A stretch of 64,000 nucleotides of DNA from Lentzea waywayandensis (GTDB lineage Bacteria > Actinomycetota > Actinomycetes > Mycobacteriales > Pseudonocardiaceae). Under the pieces are notes generated by a model that was not told where the DNA came from, searched no databases, and worked only from the letters and a program-made list of their open reading frames with translations. The translations under genes were made by a program, and so were the position numbers. This document shows, piece after piece, positions 36,887-46,240 of the stretch; positions within the stretch are counted from its first letter, which is position 1; each line of letters starts with the position of its first letter. Where the stretch lies: contig NZ_FOYL01000004.1 in the NCBI RefSeq assembly GCF_900115955.1, positions 124,001 through 188,000 of the forward strand. Reading direction: 5' to 3'.

Positions 36887-37926
36887 GGCGACACGCGACG
36901 CAGCCAGCTCATGGGCTCGGCGATCTCGGCTCGGGTCGGCAGGGTGTCGGCGGAGGTCCAGATCGAGTTGAAGCCGTCCATCCCGACCCGCTCCACCACG
37001 TACGAGGTGAACTCCGCGCCCTCCTCGTACTGGCGCACCTTCGCCTCGACGCCGAGCAGCGTGCGCAGGATCCGGTCGAGCAGACCGCCGCCCTTGCGCC
37101 GCGCGCTGAAGCGGTGGCGGATCGTCGAGACGGACGGCACCACCGAGGGACCGACCGCGTCCATCACGTGGTCGGCGTGGCCTTCGAGCAAAGTGGACAG
37201 TGCGATCAGCCGGTCCAGCACGGCCTTCTGCTGCGGCGACTGGATGAGCTCGATCAGTCCCATCGGGCCGTCGCCCGCGCGCAGCTTGTGGCGGAAGTCG
37301 CGGATCACGTCGGACAGCGGCGCGCGCTCTTCGTCCATTGAGGACAGCAACGCGGTGACCTGGTCGGAGAAGTAACTGCGCAGCCACGGCACGCCGGTGA
37401 ACTGGAGGCGGTGCGTGCACTCGTGCAGGCACACCCACATGCGGAAGTCGTCGTCCGGCACGTCCAGAGCCTGTTGCGCGCCAACGATGTTCGGCGCGAC
37501 CAGCAGGAGACGTCCGGCAAGCTGGTCGTTCGGGCTGAACGGGTCGTACTGGCCGAGCACCCGTGAGGACAGGAACGCCAGCACGACGCCTGCCTGCACA
37601 CCGGCCGTGCCCGCGAGGATGCCCGCCATCGGACCTGTCTGACGTGGCATCGCGGGCCCTGTCAGCGCGGCGAGTCCCTGCGCGGCGGCCGCGACCCACG
37701 CCGGTCTGTCGACGACCTCGCCCGGCAGCAGCGGCAGTCCCTGACCGAGCCCGGTCAGCTCGCGGACGTGCACCTCCGCCTGCGGCGCGAGCTCGCGAAG
37801 CCTGCCGACGACGTGGTCGGCCTCGTCCTTGCCGATCACCGGTCCCGGCCGGACGAGTCGCGTGGCGGTCGAAACCGCCAGCTCCCAGTCCACCGGGCCG
37901 AGCTCTGCCTCCGTCGCGCCGTTCAC
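36883..37926 (-). CDS. zinc-dependent metalloprotease (DUF2342 family)
   Basis: A 347-residue protein with the zinc-binding motif HECTH (HExxH, about residues 168-172) in MWVCLHECTHRLQF. It is the family often labelled 'coenzyme F420 biosynthesis-associated' and equals Rv3626c by position. Conserved blocks include PNIVGAQQALDVP and EGHADHVMDAVGP. The proteolytic target is unknown. The GTG at 37926 is chosen; the frame is open 14 codons further, into the end of dacB. It overlaps tilS by GTGA. Confidence 0.87.
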   Translation of the reverse strand: MNGATEAELGPVDWELAVSTATRLVRPGPVIGKDEADHVVGRLRELAPQAEVHVRELTGLGQGLPLLPGEVVDRPAWVAAAAQGLAALTGPAMPRQTGPMAGILAGTAGVQAGVVLAFLSSRVLGQYDPFSPNDQLAGRLLLVAPNIVGAQQALDVPDDDFRMWVCLHECTHRLQFTGVPWLRSYFSDQVTALLSSMDEERAPLSDVIRDFRHKLRAGDGPMGLIELIQSPQQKAVLDRLIALSTLLEGHADHVMDAVGPSVVPSVSTIRHRFSARRKGGGLLDRILRTLLGVEAKVRQYEEGAEFTSYVVERVGMDGFNSIWTSADTLPTRAEIAEPMSWLRRVSP

Positions 37927-37954
37927 GCTTCCGACGCTACCTGCGCACGGCCCG

Positions 37955-40120
37955 CTACGAACAGCCACAACCCCGCAACGCAGCGGCCATCACGTCCAGC
38001 GCGGGCCGGACCTCCTTCTCCGGGTCGCGGCTGCTCGCGGACATGAACGAGAACACGAGCACCCGTCCGTCCACGTCGACGACCATGCCGGCGAGCGCGT
38101 TGACCCCGGTGAGGGTGCCGGTCTTGGCCCGCACCCAGCCCTTGCCCGGTGCCGCGGTCCCGCCGTAGCGACCCGCGAGGGTGCCACTGCCGCCCGCGAC
38201 CGGCAGCGCCGTCAGCAACGGCCGCAGCTTCGCGGTGCGCGCGTCGTCCAGCGTGGGCTTGGCCGCCGCGGTGAGCACGTCGGTGAGCAGCTTGGCGGGG
38301 ATCTTGTTCGTCGCGGACAGCCCGCTGCCGTCCACGAAGTTCGCGGTGGCGAGGTCGAACCCGTTCTTGGTCAGCACGTCCCGCACGGCCTTGACGCCGC
38401 CCGCGAACGACGCCTCGTTGCCCGTCTTGATCGCGATCTCGCGCGCGATCGCCTCGGTCAGGACGTTGTCCGAGATCTGCATCATGTTGTCGACGAGCTG
38501 CTCGATCGGCGCCGACTTGATCTCGCCGAGCACCTGCGCGCCCGCCGGAGCCGCGCCCGCCGTGGCACCGGGAGCCCCGATGCGCTGCGCGAACGCGTCC
38601 GCCGCCGCCTGGCCGGGGCTGCCCGTGCGCGCGCCGTTGACGTTGGACTGGTCGACCCGGCCGCCGTCGAGCATGAACGGCACGATCGGCGCGACCGAGC
38701 CGCCCGCGATGTCCGCCGTCTCCCACTGCGGCCCGAGCGCCTCGCCCGTGTACCGGCTCAGGTCGAACAGGACCTTGGTGACCGGGCCCTTGGCCTTGAC
38801 CTGGCCGACCAGGTCGTCGAGCGTCGCGGCGCCGGGGTAGACCGACCTGCCGGGCGCGCCGGAGATCGTCGGGTCGCCGCCGCCGACGATCACCACGGTG
38901 CCGGGCTCGGCGCCCTGGACGACCTTGGTGGACAGCTGGTCGGTCTTCTCGAGGCTGAGCAGCGCCGCGGCGGCCGTGAGGATCTTGAGGCTCGACGCCG
39001 GGGTCGCGGGCGTGGTGTCGCCCTGCTGCCACAGTGCCGTGCCGCTGGCGGGGTCGATGACGCTGCCGGTGAGCGTGCCCAGAACGCTGTTGCCCGCCGG
39101 TCCGGTGAGGGCCTGCTTCACGCCCGCCGGGGTCGGTGCCGGGGCGCCCGCCGTGACGGCCTTGACCAGCGGCTGGACGTTCGCGGGCGCGGCCGGGGGC
39201 CTGGTCTCGATCGCCTTGGTGCCGCCGAACTCCTTGACCGCGTAGATGGTGGCGCCGGCCAGCGCCGCGACGACCAGCAGGCTCAGGACCACGACGAGGG
39301 ACTTGCGGCCCTTCCTGGGCTCGTCGTCGGTGGCGAGGCGGTCCTCCGGTTCCTCCTCGTAGCCGGTGACGGGGAGCTCTTGGCGGACGGGCTGCGGCTC
39401 CTGCCGGGCAGGCGGAGGCGAGGGAGGCGGTGCTACCGGACGCTGCTGCTCCTGGCGCGGCTGCTCCCGGCGCTGGAGCTGGTCGACGCGCTTGGTCTGC
39501 TCAGGACGCGGCTGTTCGGGACGCGGCCGGCGCTGTTCGGGCGGCTGATCGGGTCTGCCCGTCTGGTCGAACCACGACGGCTCGGAGTTCGGCAGCTGGT
39601 CGACGCGCGCCGTCTTGGCGTTCGGCACCGACAGCTCCGTGGTCCTCTGCTCCGGCCTCGGCACGACGCGGGTCTGGTCGTTCTTCGGCTCGATCCGCAC
39701 CGGCGTGGCCCGAGGTTGGCCGACTTCTGGACCAATCGCCCCGTGAGACTTCCCACCGGCGGATCCACCGGAAGGCCCGCCGGAGCCGGTCGTTGGCACA
39801 CCTGAAGCGGAATGACCGGCACCCACACCGTTCGGGGTGGAACGGACCGGCGACGAACGCAGAGGCTCCTGAGTGGACGGTGCCGACAGGACCGCGGCGA
39901 GCGGGAAGCGCATCGTCGGCTGATCGACGGACGGGCGGTTGACCTGCACCGTCGGCTGTGAGGCGGCAGCAGCCGACCCGGCGTCGTCGTCCTCGGTCGG
40001 CCACTGGGGCTCGTCCGGCAAGTGGACCTCCGTCAGCTCGGTACGGGCAATCTCACACCCACCAACCGCCGCTCCGATGAGGGTTGACAAGGCGTCGTGG
40101 TCCACACTAGTGGGCGTCAC
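37955..40120 (-). CDS. D-Ala-D-Ala carboxypeptidase/endopeptidase (PBP4, DacB-like)
   Basis: A protein of about 721 residues. The first 270 are cytosolic and disordered, rich in Pro, Gln and Arg (RPEQPRPEQ). One membrane helix follows (about 274-294), then an extracellular peptidase S13 domain. The three penicillin-binding motifs are in order: SSLK (Ser near 376), SDN in QISDNVLTE, and KTG in [10 protein letters not shown]. It trims peptidoglycan peptides and equals Rv3627c by position. The GTG start at 40120 is a best guess with no clear ribosome site. It diverges from ppa with 25 bases between. Confidence 0.88.
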   Translation of the reverse strand: MTPTSVDHDALSTLIGAAVGGCEIARTELTEVHLPDEPQWPTEDDDAGSAAAASQPTVQVNRPSVDQPTMRFPLAAVLSAPSTQEPLRSSPVRSTPNGVGAGHSASGVPTTGSGGPSGGSAGGKSHGAIGPEVGQPRATPVRIEPKNDQTRVVPRPEQRTTELSVPNAKTARVDQLPNSEPSWFDQTGRPDQPPEQRRPRPEQPRPEQTKRVDQLQRREQPRQEQQRPVAPPPSPPPARQEPQPVRQELPVTGYEEEPEDRLATDDEPRKGRKSLVVVLSLLVVAALAGATIYAVKEFGGTKAIETRPPAAPANVQPLVKAVTAGAPAPTPAGVKQALTGPAGNSVLGTLTGSVIDPASGTALWQQGDTTPATPASSLKILTAAAALLSLEKTDQLSTKVVQGAEPGTVVIVGGGDPTISGAPGRSVYPGAATLDDLVGQVKAKGPVTKVLFDLSRYTGEALGPQWETADIAGGSVAPIVPFMLDGGRVDQSNVNGARTGSPGQAAADAFAQRIGAPGATAGAAPAGAQVLGEIKSAPIEQLVDNMMQISDNVLTEAIAREIAIKTGNEASFAGGVKAVRDVLTKNGFDLATANFVDGSGLSATNKIPAKLLTDVLTAAAKPTLDDARTAKLRPLLTALPVAGGSGTLAGRYGGTAAPGKGWVRAKTGTLTGVNALAGMVVDVDGRVLVFSFMSASSRDPEKEVRPALDVMAAALRGCGCS

Positions 40121-40145
40121 GAATGGGCTACATGAGCGAGGACCA

Positions 40146-40652
40146 GTGGAGTTCGACGTCCTGATCGAGATCCCCAAGGGCGTGCGCAACAAGTACGAGG
40201 TGGACCACAAGAGTGGCCGCATCCGCCTCGACCGCACGTTGTTCACGTCGACGCAGTACCCCGCCGACTACGGGTTCATCGAGAACACCCTGGGTGAGGA
40301 CGGCGACCCGCTGGACGCCCTCGTCCTCGTCCAGGAACCGACGTTCCCCGGCTGCCTGATCGCGGCCCGCGCGATCGGCATGTTCCGCATGACCGACGAG
40401 AAGGGCGGCGACGACAAGGTTCTGTGCGTCCCGGCCTTCGACCCGCGGCACGAGCACCTGCGCGACATCCACCACCTGGCGGAGTTCGACCGCCTGGAGA
40501 TCCAGCACTTCTTCGAGGTCTACAAGGACCTGGAGCCCGGCAAGAGCGTCGAGGGCGCGAGCTGGGTGGGCCGCACCGAGGCCGAGGCCGAGGTCAAGCG
40601 CTCCTACCAGCGTCTCAAGGACGCCGAGGCGCGCGGCGAAACGCTGCACTGA
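40146..40652 (+). CDS. ppa: inorganic pyrophosphatase
   Basis: A 168-residue family I enzyme: [42 protein letters not shown] with the metal-binding Asp residues, and DDKVLCVP. It hydrolyses pyrophosphate and pulls biosynthetic reactions forward. The GTG at 40146 has GAGG seven bases upstream and matches the family N-terminus. A strong terminator follows. Confidence 0.97.
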   Translation: MEFDVLIEIPKGVRNKYEVDHKSGRIRLDRTLFTSTQYPADYGFIENTLGEDGDPLDALVLVQEPTFPGCLIAARAIGMFRMTDEKGGDDKVLCVPAFDPRHEHLRDIHHLAEFDRLEIQHFFEVYKDLEPGKSVEGASWVGRTEAEAEVKRSYQRLKDAEARGETLH

Positions 40653-40671
40653 TGCTGCACTGAGAACGACG

Positions 40672-40706
40672 AAAAGAGGGGCCGCTCGGAGCGGCCCCTC
40701 TTTTTT
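40672..40706. terminator. rho-independent terminator after ppa
   Basis: AAAAGAGGGGCCGCT pairs with AGCGGCCCCTCTTTT and is followed by TTTTTT. On the other strand it also lies just past the MFS transporter gene, so it is bidirectional. Confidence 0.9.
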
Positions 40707-40721
40707 GTTGCCCGTGGAAAC

Positions 40722-42362
40722 TCAGACCGCGACGGACTCCGCGTCCGCCACGCGCTCCAGGCCGGACCTGGTCGACAGCGGCTTCTCCCGCAGGAACCAC
40801 ACGAGGACGAACGCCGCGATCATCACGATGCCGCCGGTCAGGAAGACCGTGTCGATCGCGCTGGAGAACCCGTCGAGGAACGGCTTGGCCAGCACCGGGT
40901 CGAGGCCGTTGAGGAACTCGGTGTTGTTGATGTCCACACCGGACCCGCCACCGCCCTGGAGCATCTTCGCGAACTCCGGGTTCTGCCCCAGAGCGATCTT
41001 GAACGCGTCGGTCTGCGCCGCGGCCTTGAGGCCTTCCGCGATCTTGTCGCCGACCGTGGTGAACAGGATCGACAGGAACACCGCGGTACCGACGGTGCCA
41101 CCGATCTGGCGGAAGAACGTCGCCGAAGCGGTCGCCACGCCCATGTCCCGCGGCTCGGCGTCGTTCTGGATCGCCAGCAGCAGCGTCTGCATGCACTGGC
41201 CCAGACCGGCGCCCATGACGAACATGTAGACCATGACAAGCCAGCTCGGCGTGTCCGTGCCGATGGTGCTGAGCAGGAACAGCGCGACCGCCATCAGACC
41301 GGCGCCGATGATCGGGAACACCTTGTAGCGCCCGGTCTTCGACGTCACCTTGCCCGCGATCGCGGTGGCCGACATGATGCCGAACGTCATCGGCAGCAGC
41401 ATCAGGCCCGACACGGTCGGCGTGACGCCCTTGACGATCTGCAGGTACAGCGGGATGGAGACCATGCCGCCGAACATGCCGATGCCGAGCACGAAGTTGA
41501 TCGCGTTGCCCAGCGAGAACGTCTGGTTGCGGAACATGCGGATCGGCAGCAGTGCCTCGTCGCCCATGCGGTTCTCGACCCACACGAACGCCAGCAGGCC
41601 GATCACGCCGATCACGTACATGGCGATCGAGGTCGCCGACGCCCAGCCCCACTCACGGCCCTGTTCGGCCACGATCAGCAACGGCACCAGGCCGACGGTC
41701 AGCGCGATGGCGCCACCGAAGTCGATGCGGTGGTTGACCCGCTGGTGCGGGATGTTCAGCACGCGGGCGACGACGAACAGCGCGAGCAGCGCGATCGGCA
41801 CGTTCACGAGGAACACCCAGCGCCAGCCCGTGACACCGAGGAACGAGCTCAGACCGGCGAACACACCGCCGATGACCGGCCCGAGCACGCTGGCCGAACC
41901 GAACACGGCCATGAAGTAGGCGGAGTACTTGCTGCGCTCACGCGGCGAGATGATGTCCGCCATGATCGCGAACGCGAGCGACATCAGACCGCCGGCGCCC
42001 AGGCCCTGCACCGCGCGGAACGCGGCCAGCTCGTACATCGACGTCGCGATGCCCGAGAGCAGCGAGCCGACGAGGAACAGCGAGATCGCCGCGAGGTACA
42101 TCGGCTTGCGCCCGTAGATGTCCGACAGCTTGCCGTACAACGGGGTCGTGATGGTCGCGGTGATCAGGTAGGCGGTGGTCGCCCACGCCTGCAGCGTCTG
42201 TCCGTGCAGCTGGTCCGCGATGGTCTTCATGGCGCTGGCGACGATCATCTGGTCCAGCGCCGCGAGGAACATGCCCAGCAGCAGGCCGGACAGGATCGTC
42301 ATGATCTGGCGATGCGTCAGGGAGACCCCTGGCGTGGGTGTCGCATCGGTTGTCGTTGACAT
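40722..42362 (-). CDS. DHA2-family MFS drug efflux transporter
   Basis: A 546-residue, 14-helix EmrB/QacA-type proton antiporter: LDQMIVASAMKTIADQL is helix 1 with motif D1, KLSDIYGRKPMYL is motif A, and GSASVLGPVIGGVFA is motif C of exporters. It pumps out lipophilic drugs or metabolites. The MarR gene is 2 bases upstream on the same strand, so the pump is under its control. Confidence 0.92.
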   Translation of the reverse strand: MSTTTDATPTPGVSLTHRQIMTILSGLLLGMFLAALDQMIVASAMKTIADQLHGQTLQAWATTAYLITATITTPLYGKLSDIYGRKPMYLAAISLFLVGSLLSGIATSMYELAAFRAVQGLGAGGLMSLAFAIMADIISPRERSKYSAYFMAVFGSASVLGPVIGGVFAGLSSFLGVTGWRWVFLVNVPIALLALFVVARVLNIPHQRVNHRIDFGGAIALTVGLVPLLIVAEQGREWGWASATSIAMYVIGVIGLLAFVWVENRMGDEALLPIRMFRNQTFSLGNAINFVLGIGMFGGMVSIPLYLQIVKGVTPTVSGLMLLPMTFGIMSATAIAGKVTSKTGRYKVFPIIGAGLMAVALFLLSTIGTDTPSWLVMVYMFVMGAGLGQCMQTLLLAIQNDAEPRDMGVATASATFFRQIGGTVGTAVFLSILFTTVGDKIAEGLKAAAQTDAFKIALGQNPEFAKMLQGGGGSGVDINNTEFLNGLDPVLAKPFLDGFSSAIDTVFLTGGIVMIAAFVLVWFLREKPLSTRSGLERVADAESVAV

Positions 42363-42364
42363 TT

Positions 42365-42886
42365 CTAGACTTCCCCTCCTGCGCGGGTCCCCGTCCCGCG
42401 TTCGGTCAAAAGCGCCGGAATCGTGCGCTCGTAGTCCTGCACGAAGCGTTCGAACAGGTCCGCGAAGCCCTTGAGGTCCTCATCGGCCCAGTCCGCGAAC
42501 ACCTGCTGAATCGCCTCGTTGCGCTGCCGGCGTCGTTTCAAGATCAGCTCACGGCCCGCTTCGGTGACCGCGAGAACGCTGGCCCGGCCGTCCGCCGGAT
42601 CAGCACGCCTCTCGACGAGCCCGTCCTTCACCAGCCCGGCGACCTGCCGGCTGACCGTGGACGGGTCGGAGAGCACCGCCTCCGCGAGCGCACTCGAGCG
42701 GCACTCTCCGAGACCGGAGAGCGTCGCGAGGAGCACGAAGGCGGACTTGTCCATGCCCTGCTTGGCCATCTGGTGGGCGACCTGGGCGTGCATCTTGTTC
42801 ATGCGCACCATCGCCATGCCGACTCGGTCCGCGAGCTCGTGCTCGGGATCTATGCCGGCGCCGAGGCACCTGCCCGGATCGACCAT
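42365..42886 (-). CDS. MarR family transcriptional regulator
   Basis: A 173-residue winged-helix protein: LLATLSGLGECRSSALAEAV and LSDPSTVSRQVAGLVKDGLVERR form the helix-turn-helix and wing with DPADGRASVLAVTEAG. It probably represses itself and the adjacent efflux pump until a ligand releases it. The ATG at 42886 is preferred to an upstream in-frame one that would overlap the operator. Its cognate site is likely the dyad at 42899-42934. Confidence 0.9.
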   Translation of the reverse strand: MVDPGRCLGAGIDPEHELADRVGMAMVRMNKMHAQVAHQMAKQGMDKSAFVLLATLSGLGECRSSALAEAVLSDPSTVSRQVAGLVKDGLVERRADPADGRASVLAVTEAGRELILKRRRQRNEAIQQVFADWADEDLKGFADLFERFVQDYERTIPALLTERGTGTRAGGEV

Positions 42887-42898
42887 CTGACACCTCGT

Positions 42899-42934
42899 TG
42901 CTTGTATCACCCAACTAGTTGCTCGGTACAAGCA
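42899..42934. promoter_or_regulatory. putative MarR operator
   Basis: TGCTTGTA (42899) pairs with TACAAGCA (42927-42934), with the 10-base palindrome CAACTAGTTG centred between them (42912-42921). It lies 13 bases upstream of the marR start, where an autorepressor would bind. Confidence 0.7.
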
Positions 42935-43051
42935 TCCATCTCGGTCCACCGAAATGCAAGTGAGTTCCGAGTCTCACTCCACAGTGGAGTGGTACGGACG
43001 CGGCGAGTAGTGGTTACCGACGGGTAGCCGCCTGGGTTACTCGCCGGTAGC

Positions 43052-43513
43052 ATGCCTCTCATGAGCCAAGACGTGTCGTTCGTCGCCGACGCCCTGAAGC
43101 AGGCCGTGCCGTACGTGAAGACCACGGGCATCGAGTTCGAGGAGGTCTCCGCCGACCGCATCGTCGCGTCGCTGCCGGACGATCCGGCGCTGCGCAACCA
43201 CATCGGCGGCCCGCACGCCGCGATGATGTTCGGCCTCGGCGAGTCCGCGTCCGGCGCCGTCGTGATGGCCGCGTTCGCCGCGCACCTCGGCAAGGCCACG
43301 CCGCTCGCCGTCCGTGCCGACATCTCCTACAAGAAGATCGCGATGGGCGTTCTGCGCGCCGAGGCCGTTCTCGGGCGTTCCGCGGACGAGGTTCTGGCCG
43401 AGCTGGAGTCCGGTACGCGGCCCGAGTTCCCGGTCACCATCACGATCACCAACGCCGAGGGCGTGATCACCGGCGAGATGACCGTCGTCTGGACGCTGAA
43501 GCCCGCACGCTGA
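43052..43513 (+). CDS. PaaI/DUF4442-type hotdog-fold thioesterase
   Basis: A 153-residue single hotdog domain: LRNHIGGPHAAMMFGLGESASGAVV is the thioesterase helix region, and ADISYKKIAMGVLRAEA a core strand. Such proteins hydrolyse acyl-CoA or act as scaffolds; the substrate is unknown. ATGs at 43052 and 43061 are both possible. It diverges from the marR gene. Confidence 0.82.
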   Translation: MPLMSQDVSFVADALKQAVPYVKTTGIEFEEVSADRIVASLPDDPALRNHIGGPHAAMMFGLGESASGAVVMAAFAAHLGKATPLAVRADISYKKIAMGVLRAEAVLGRSADEVLAELESGTRPEFPVTITITNAEGVITGEMTVVWTLKPAR

Positions 43514-43613
43514 ACTGGGCATCTCCGTATTTCAGTTCGAAACTGCGGTGAACCGTTCCGGTCGAAATACGTAACCTTGGCCACTCTCCGTTCCGAGGGC
43601 ACTATCTGGGGTT

Positions 43614-44339
43614 ATGTCGGGGTGGAGAACTGTGGGCGGGGTCTTGCTGGTCGCGCTCACCGCGGGATGCGCCGCGCAGGTGCAGCAGTCGAGGCCTGTC
43701 GCCGTGGAGAAACCGGCCGAGGACGTGCCGGTGACCGCGTCGTCGGCCTCGGCCACGGTGCCGCCGGCCCAGCTGGGCATCAGCGTGGTGTCGATCGTGG
43801 ACGGCCGATCCGTGATGCTCTCCGACGGATCGAAGGCCGAGGTCACGGGCCTCGCCCAGCCGGGACCGTGCTGGGCTGAGGCCGCCGGCAACTTCGCCAA
43901 GGCGATGCTCCTCAACCAGCAGGTGCGCTTCGACCGGACCACCGGCGCGCTGACCCTCGCCGACGGCACGGACTACGCGTTGCTCGCGCTGGGCAACGGC
44001 GCCGGTCGCAGCGCGGGAACCCCGACGCCCGGGCAGAAGGAAGCCGAGGGCGCCGCGCAGCGCGTTCCGATGGGGCTGTGGGGAACGCCGTGCGGCGGCA
44101 AGGACGCCCTGGAGACCTCGTCGGCTCCGCCTCCTCCCCCGCCGCCACCCCCGACGACCACCAAGCCGAAGGTCACGACCACGACGCCCAAGCCGCCGGC
44201 CACCGTCTTCTACGCGAGCTGCGACGACGTGCGCAGGGCCGGCAAGGCCCCGCTCTACTGGGGTCAGCCGGGCTACCGCGTCGAGCTCGACGAGAACCGC
44301 AACGGCGTCGCCTGCGAGTCCCGGTACGGATACCGGTGA
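43614..44339 (+). CDS. lipoprotein with degenerate nuclease-like and excalibur domains
   Basis: A 241-residue lipoprotein: the lipobox LTAGC ends a short signal. A thermonuclease-like (SNase) domain core, VSIVDGRSVMLSDGSKAEV, is recognisable, but the catalytic Arg/Asp/Glu set is not evident. A Pro/Thr linker (PPPPPPPPTTTKPK) leads to an excalibur calcium-binding motif (FYASCDDVRRAG and DENRNGVACE). It is an outer-surface protein, possibly binding DNA or calcium without cutting. Confidence 0.75.
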   Translation: MSGWRTVGGVLLVALTAGCAAQVQQSRPVAVEKPAEDVPVTASSASATVPPAQLGISVVSIVDGRSVMLSDGSKAEVTGLAQPGPCWAEAAGNFAKAMLLNQQVRFDRTTGALTLADGTDYALLALGNGAGRSAGTPTPGQKEAEGAAQRVPMGLWGTPCGGKDALETSSAPPPPPPPPPTTTKPKVTTTTPKPPATVFYASCDDVRRAGKAPLYWGQPGYRVELDENRNGVACESRYGYR

Positions 44340-44357
44340 CCCAATAGCCTCAGCTCC

Positions 44358-45335
44358 ATGAAGCTGGACAGCAGTGCCGTCGACTACACCCCAGGCGAGG
44401 CCGGGGCGATCGCGAAGCGGGCGGAGGACCGGGGCTACGACGGGTTCTGGCTCGCCGAGACCAAGCACGACCCGTTCCTCGCGCTGGCCGGGGCCGCCGC
44501 GGCGACCGAGCGGATCGAGCTCGGCACGGCGATCGCGGTGGCGTTCGCGCGCAACCCGATGACCGTCGCGACCACCGCGAACGACCTGCGGCTGCTGTCG
44601 GCGGGCCGGTTCAACCTCGGGCTGGGCTCGCAGGTCGAGGCGCACATCACCAAGCGCTTCGCGATGCCGTGGAGCAAGCCGGCCGCGCGCATGCGCGAGT
44701 TCGTCCTGGCCATCCGCGCGATCTGGCACGCCTGGGAGACCGGCGAACGGCTGGCGTTCCGCGGCGAGTTCTACAAGCACACGCTGATGACGCCGTTCTT
44801 CGATCCCGGCCCGAACCCGCACGGCACCGCGCCGATCTACCTCGCGGGCGTCGGCGGGCTGATGACCGAGGTGGCGGGCGAGGTCGCGGACGGCTTCCTG
44901 TGCCACAACTTCACGACCGAGCGGTACCTGCGCGAGGTGACCCTGCCCGCGTTGGAACGCGGCCGGGCGAAGGCGGGAAAGACGCTGGAGGGCTTCGAGA
45001 TCAGCGGCCCGGTGTTCGCCGCGACGAACGACGAGGAGATCGCGGACGTCAAGCGGCAGATCGCGTTCTACGGGTCGACGCCCGCGTACAAGCCGGTGCT
45101 GGACCTGCACGGCTGGGGCGCGCTGCACGAGGAGCTGCACCGCATGTCCCGGCGGCAGCAGTGGGCGGAGATGAGCGAGCTGATCACGGACGAGGTGCTG
45201 GCCGAGTTCTGCGTCCTGGGCTCTCCCGAGACCGTCACGGACGCGCTTCTGGCGCGCTACGGCGACGTCGTCACCAGGATCTCGCCGTCGGGAGACGTGC
45301 TCCGGAAGGAGCCGGCTCAGCGTCCGGAGAAATGA
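44358..45335 (+). CDS. F420-dependent LLM class oxidoreductase, TIGR03617-like
   Basis: A 325-residue luciferase-like barrel: RGYDGFWLAETKHDPFLALA, ELGTAIAVAFARNPM, LSAGRFNLGLGSQVEAHI and PIYLAGVGGLMTEVAGEVADG are typical of F420-dependent members of this subfamily. It oxidises or reduces an unknown substrate using F420. The presence of F420 fits the DUF2342 family protein and actinobacterial identity. Its last 19 bases overlap the small antisense membrane protein. Confidence 0.87.
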   Translation: MKLDSSAVDYTPGEAGAIAKRAEDRGYDGFWLAETKHDPFLALAGAAAATERIELGTAIAVAFARNPMTVATTANDLRLLSAGRFNLGLGSQVEAHITKRFAMPWSKPAARMREFVLAIRAIWHAWETGERLAFRGEFYKHTLMTPFFDPGPNPHGTAPIYLAGVGGLMTEVAGEVADGFLCHNFTTERYLREVTLPALERGRAKAGKTLEGFEISGPVFAATNDEEIADVKRQIAFYGSTPAYKPVLDLHGWGALHEELHRMSRRQQWAEMSELITDEVLAEFCVLGSPETVTDALLARYGDVVTRISPSGDVLRKEPAQRPEK

Positions 45336-45490
45336 CTGAGCCCCTGTCGTGCCAGCTCGGCGTGGAAACCGTCGAGCTCGGCGCGCACTCTCGCGACGCC
45401 CCTCTTCCGCACCCACCTGCGTCTTCCGACGTTGGCGGCGGTCAGGGCGAACGGGAGTGCCAGCAGGGTCAGGGCCAGCATCATCATCAT
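45317..45490 (-). CDS. small membrane protein, 57 residues
   Basis: A short frame beginning with four Met codons. The ribosome site GAGGAG lies just upstream of the first ATG (45490). A hydrophobic helix (LALTLLALPFALTAA) follows, then a basic and amphipathic tail (GRRRWVRKRGVARVRAELD). The form is that of a single-pass membrane microprotein, function unknown. It converges on the F420 oxidoreductase gene with a 19-base overlap. Confidence 0.6.
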   Translation of the reverse strand: MMMMLALTLLALPFALTAANVGRRRWVRKRGVARVRAELDGFHAELARQGLSHFSGR

Positions 45491-45634
45491 GTCGTCTCCT
45501 CAGGGGTTGCGAACAAGCAACGACCAATCGAGACATCGCTTACGGTACCGGCTCGAACGCCACCCAGGTGGAGCAAAGTTACCGACAGCAACTCAGTTCT
45601 TGACTAATTTTGTTTTCGGTGTGACGCTTGCGCC

Positions 45635-46240
45635 ATGTTCGAAGTGGCGGTGATCGAGGACCCTTCCGCGGCCGAGGTGTCGCTGGACCCGGTGCGGGCG
45701 CGACTGCTCGCGGAGCTGGTGGAGCCCGGATCGGCGACGATGCTCGCCGCGAAGGTCGGGCTGCCCAGGCAGAAGGTGAACTACCACCTGCGCACGCTGG
45801 AGCAGCACGGCCTGGTGGAGCTCGTCGAGGAACGGCGCAAGGGCAACGTGAACGAGCGCCTCATGCAGGCCACCGCCGCGTCCTACGTCATCTCCCCGAC
45901 GGCGCTCGCGGCCGTGCAGCCCGACCCGGCGCGGTCGCCCGACCGGTTGTCCGCGCGGTGGCTGCTGGCGGTCTCGGCCAGGCTGGTGCGCGACGTCGGC
46001 ACGTTGCTCACGGGCGCGACCAGGGCGAAGAAGCGGCTCGCGACCTTCGCGCTGGACGGTGAGGTCCGGTTCGCCACGGCGGCGGACCGCGCGGCGTTCG
46101 CCGAGGAGCTCGCCGGCTTCATGACGCAACTGGTCGCCAAGTACCACGACGAACAGGCAGAAGGAGGGCGGCCGCACCGAGTCGTCGTCGCCCTGCACCC
46201 GAGCGTGATCGCCAATGCGTCCAAGGAGGACGAGTCGTGA
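45635..46240 (+). CDS. winged-helix (ArsR-like) transcriptional regulator
   Basis: A 201-residue protein. The N-terminal domain SLDPVRARLLAELVEPGSAT, LGLPRQKVNYHLRTLEQHG and LVELVEERRKGNVNERL fits the ArsR/HTH_20 type, with a longer C-terminal domain than classic ArsR. No metal-binding Cys set is visible. It is coupled by a GTGA overlap to the SRPBCC gene, the common arsR-AHSA1 pairing, in which the regulator controls its partner. Confidence 0.86.
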   Translation: MFEVAVIEDPSAAEVSLDPVRARLLAELVEPGSATMLAAKVGLPRQKVNYHLRTLEQHGLVELVEERRKGNVNERLMQATAASYVISPTALAAVQPDPARSPDRLSARWLLAVSARLVRDVGTLLTGATRAKKRLATFALDGEVRFATAADRAAFAEELAGFMTQLVAKYHDEQAEGGRPHRVVVALHPSVIANASKEDES

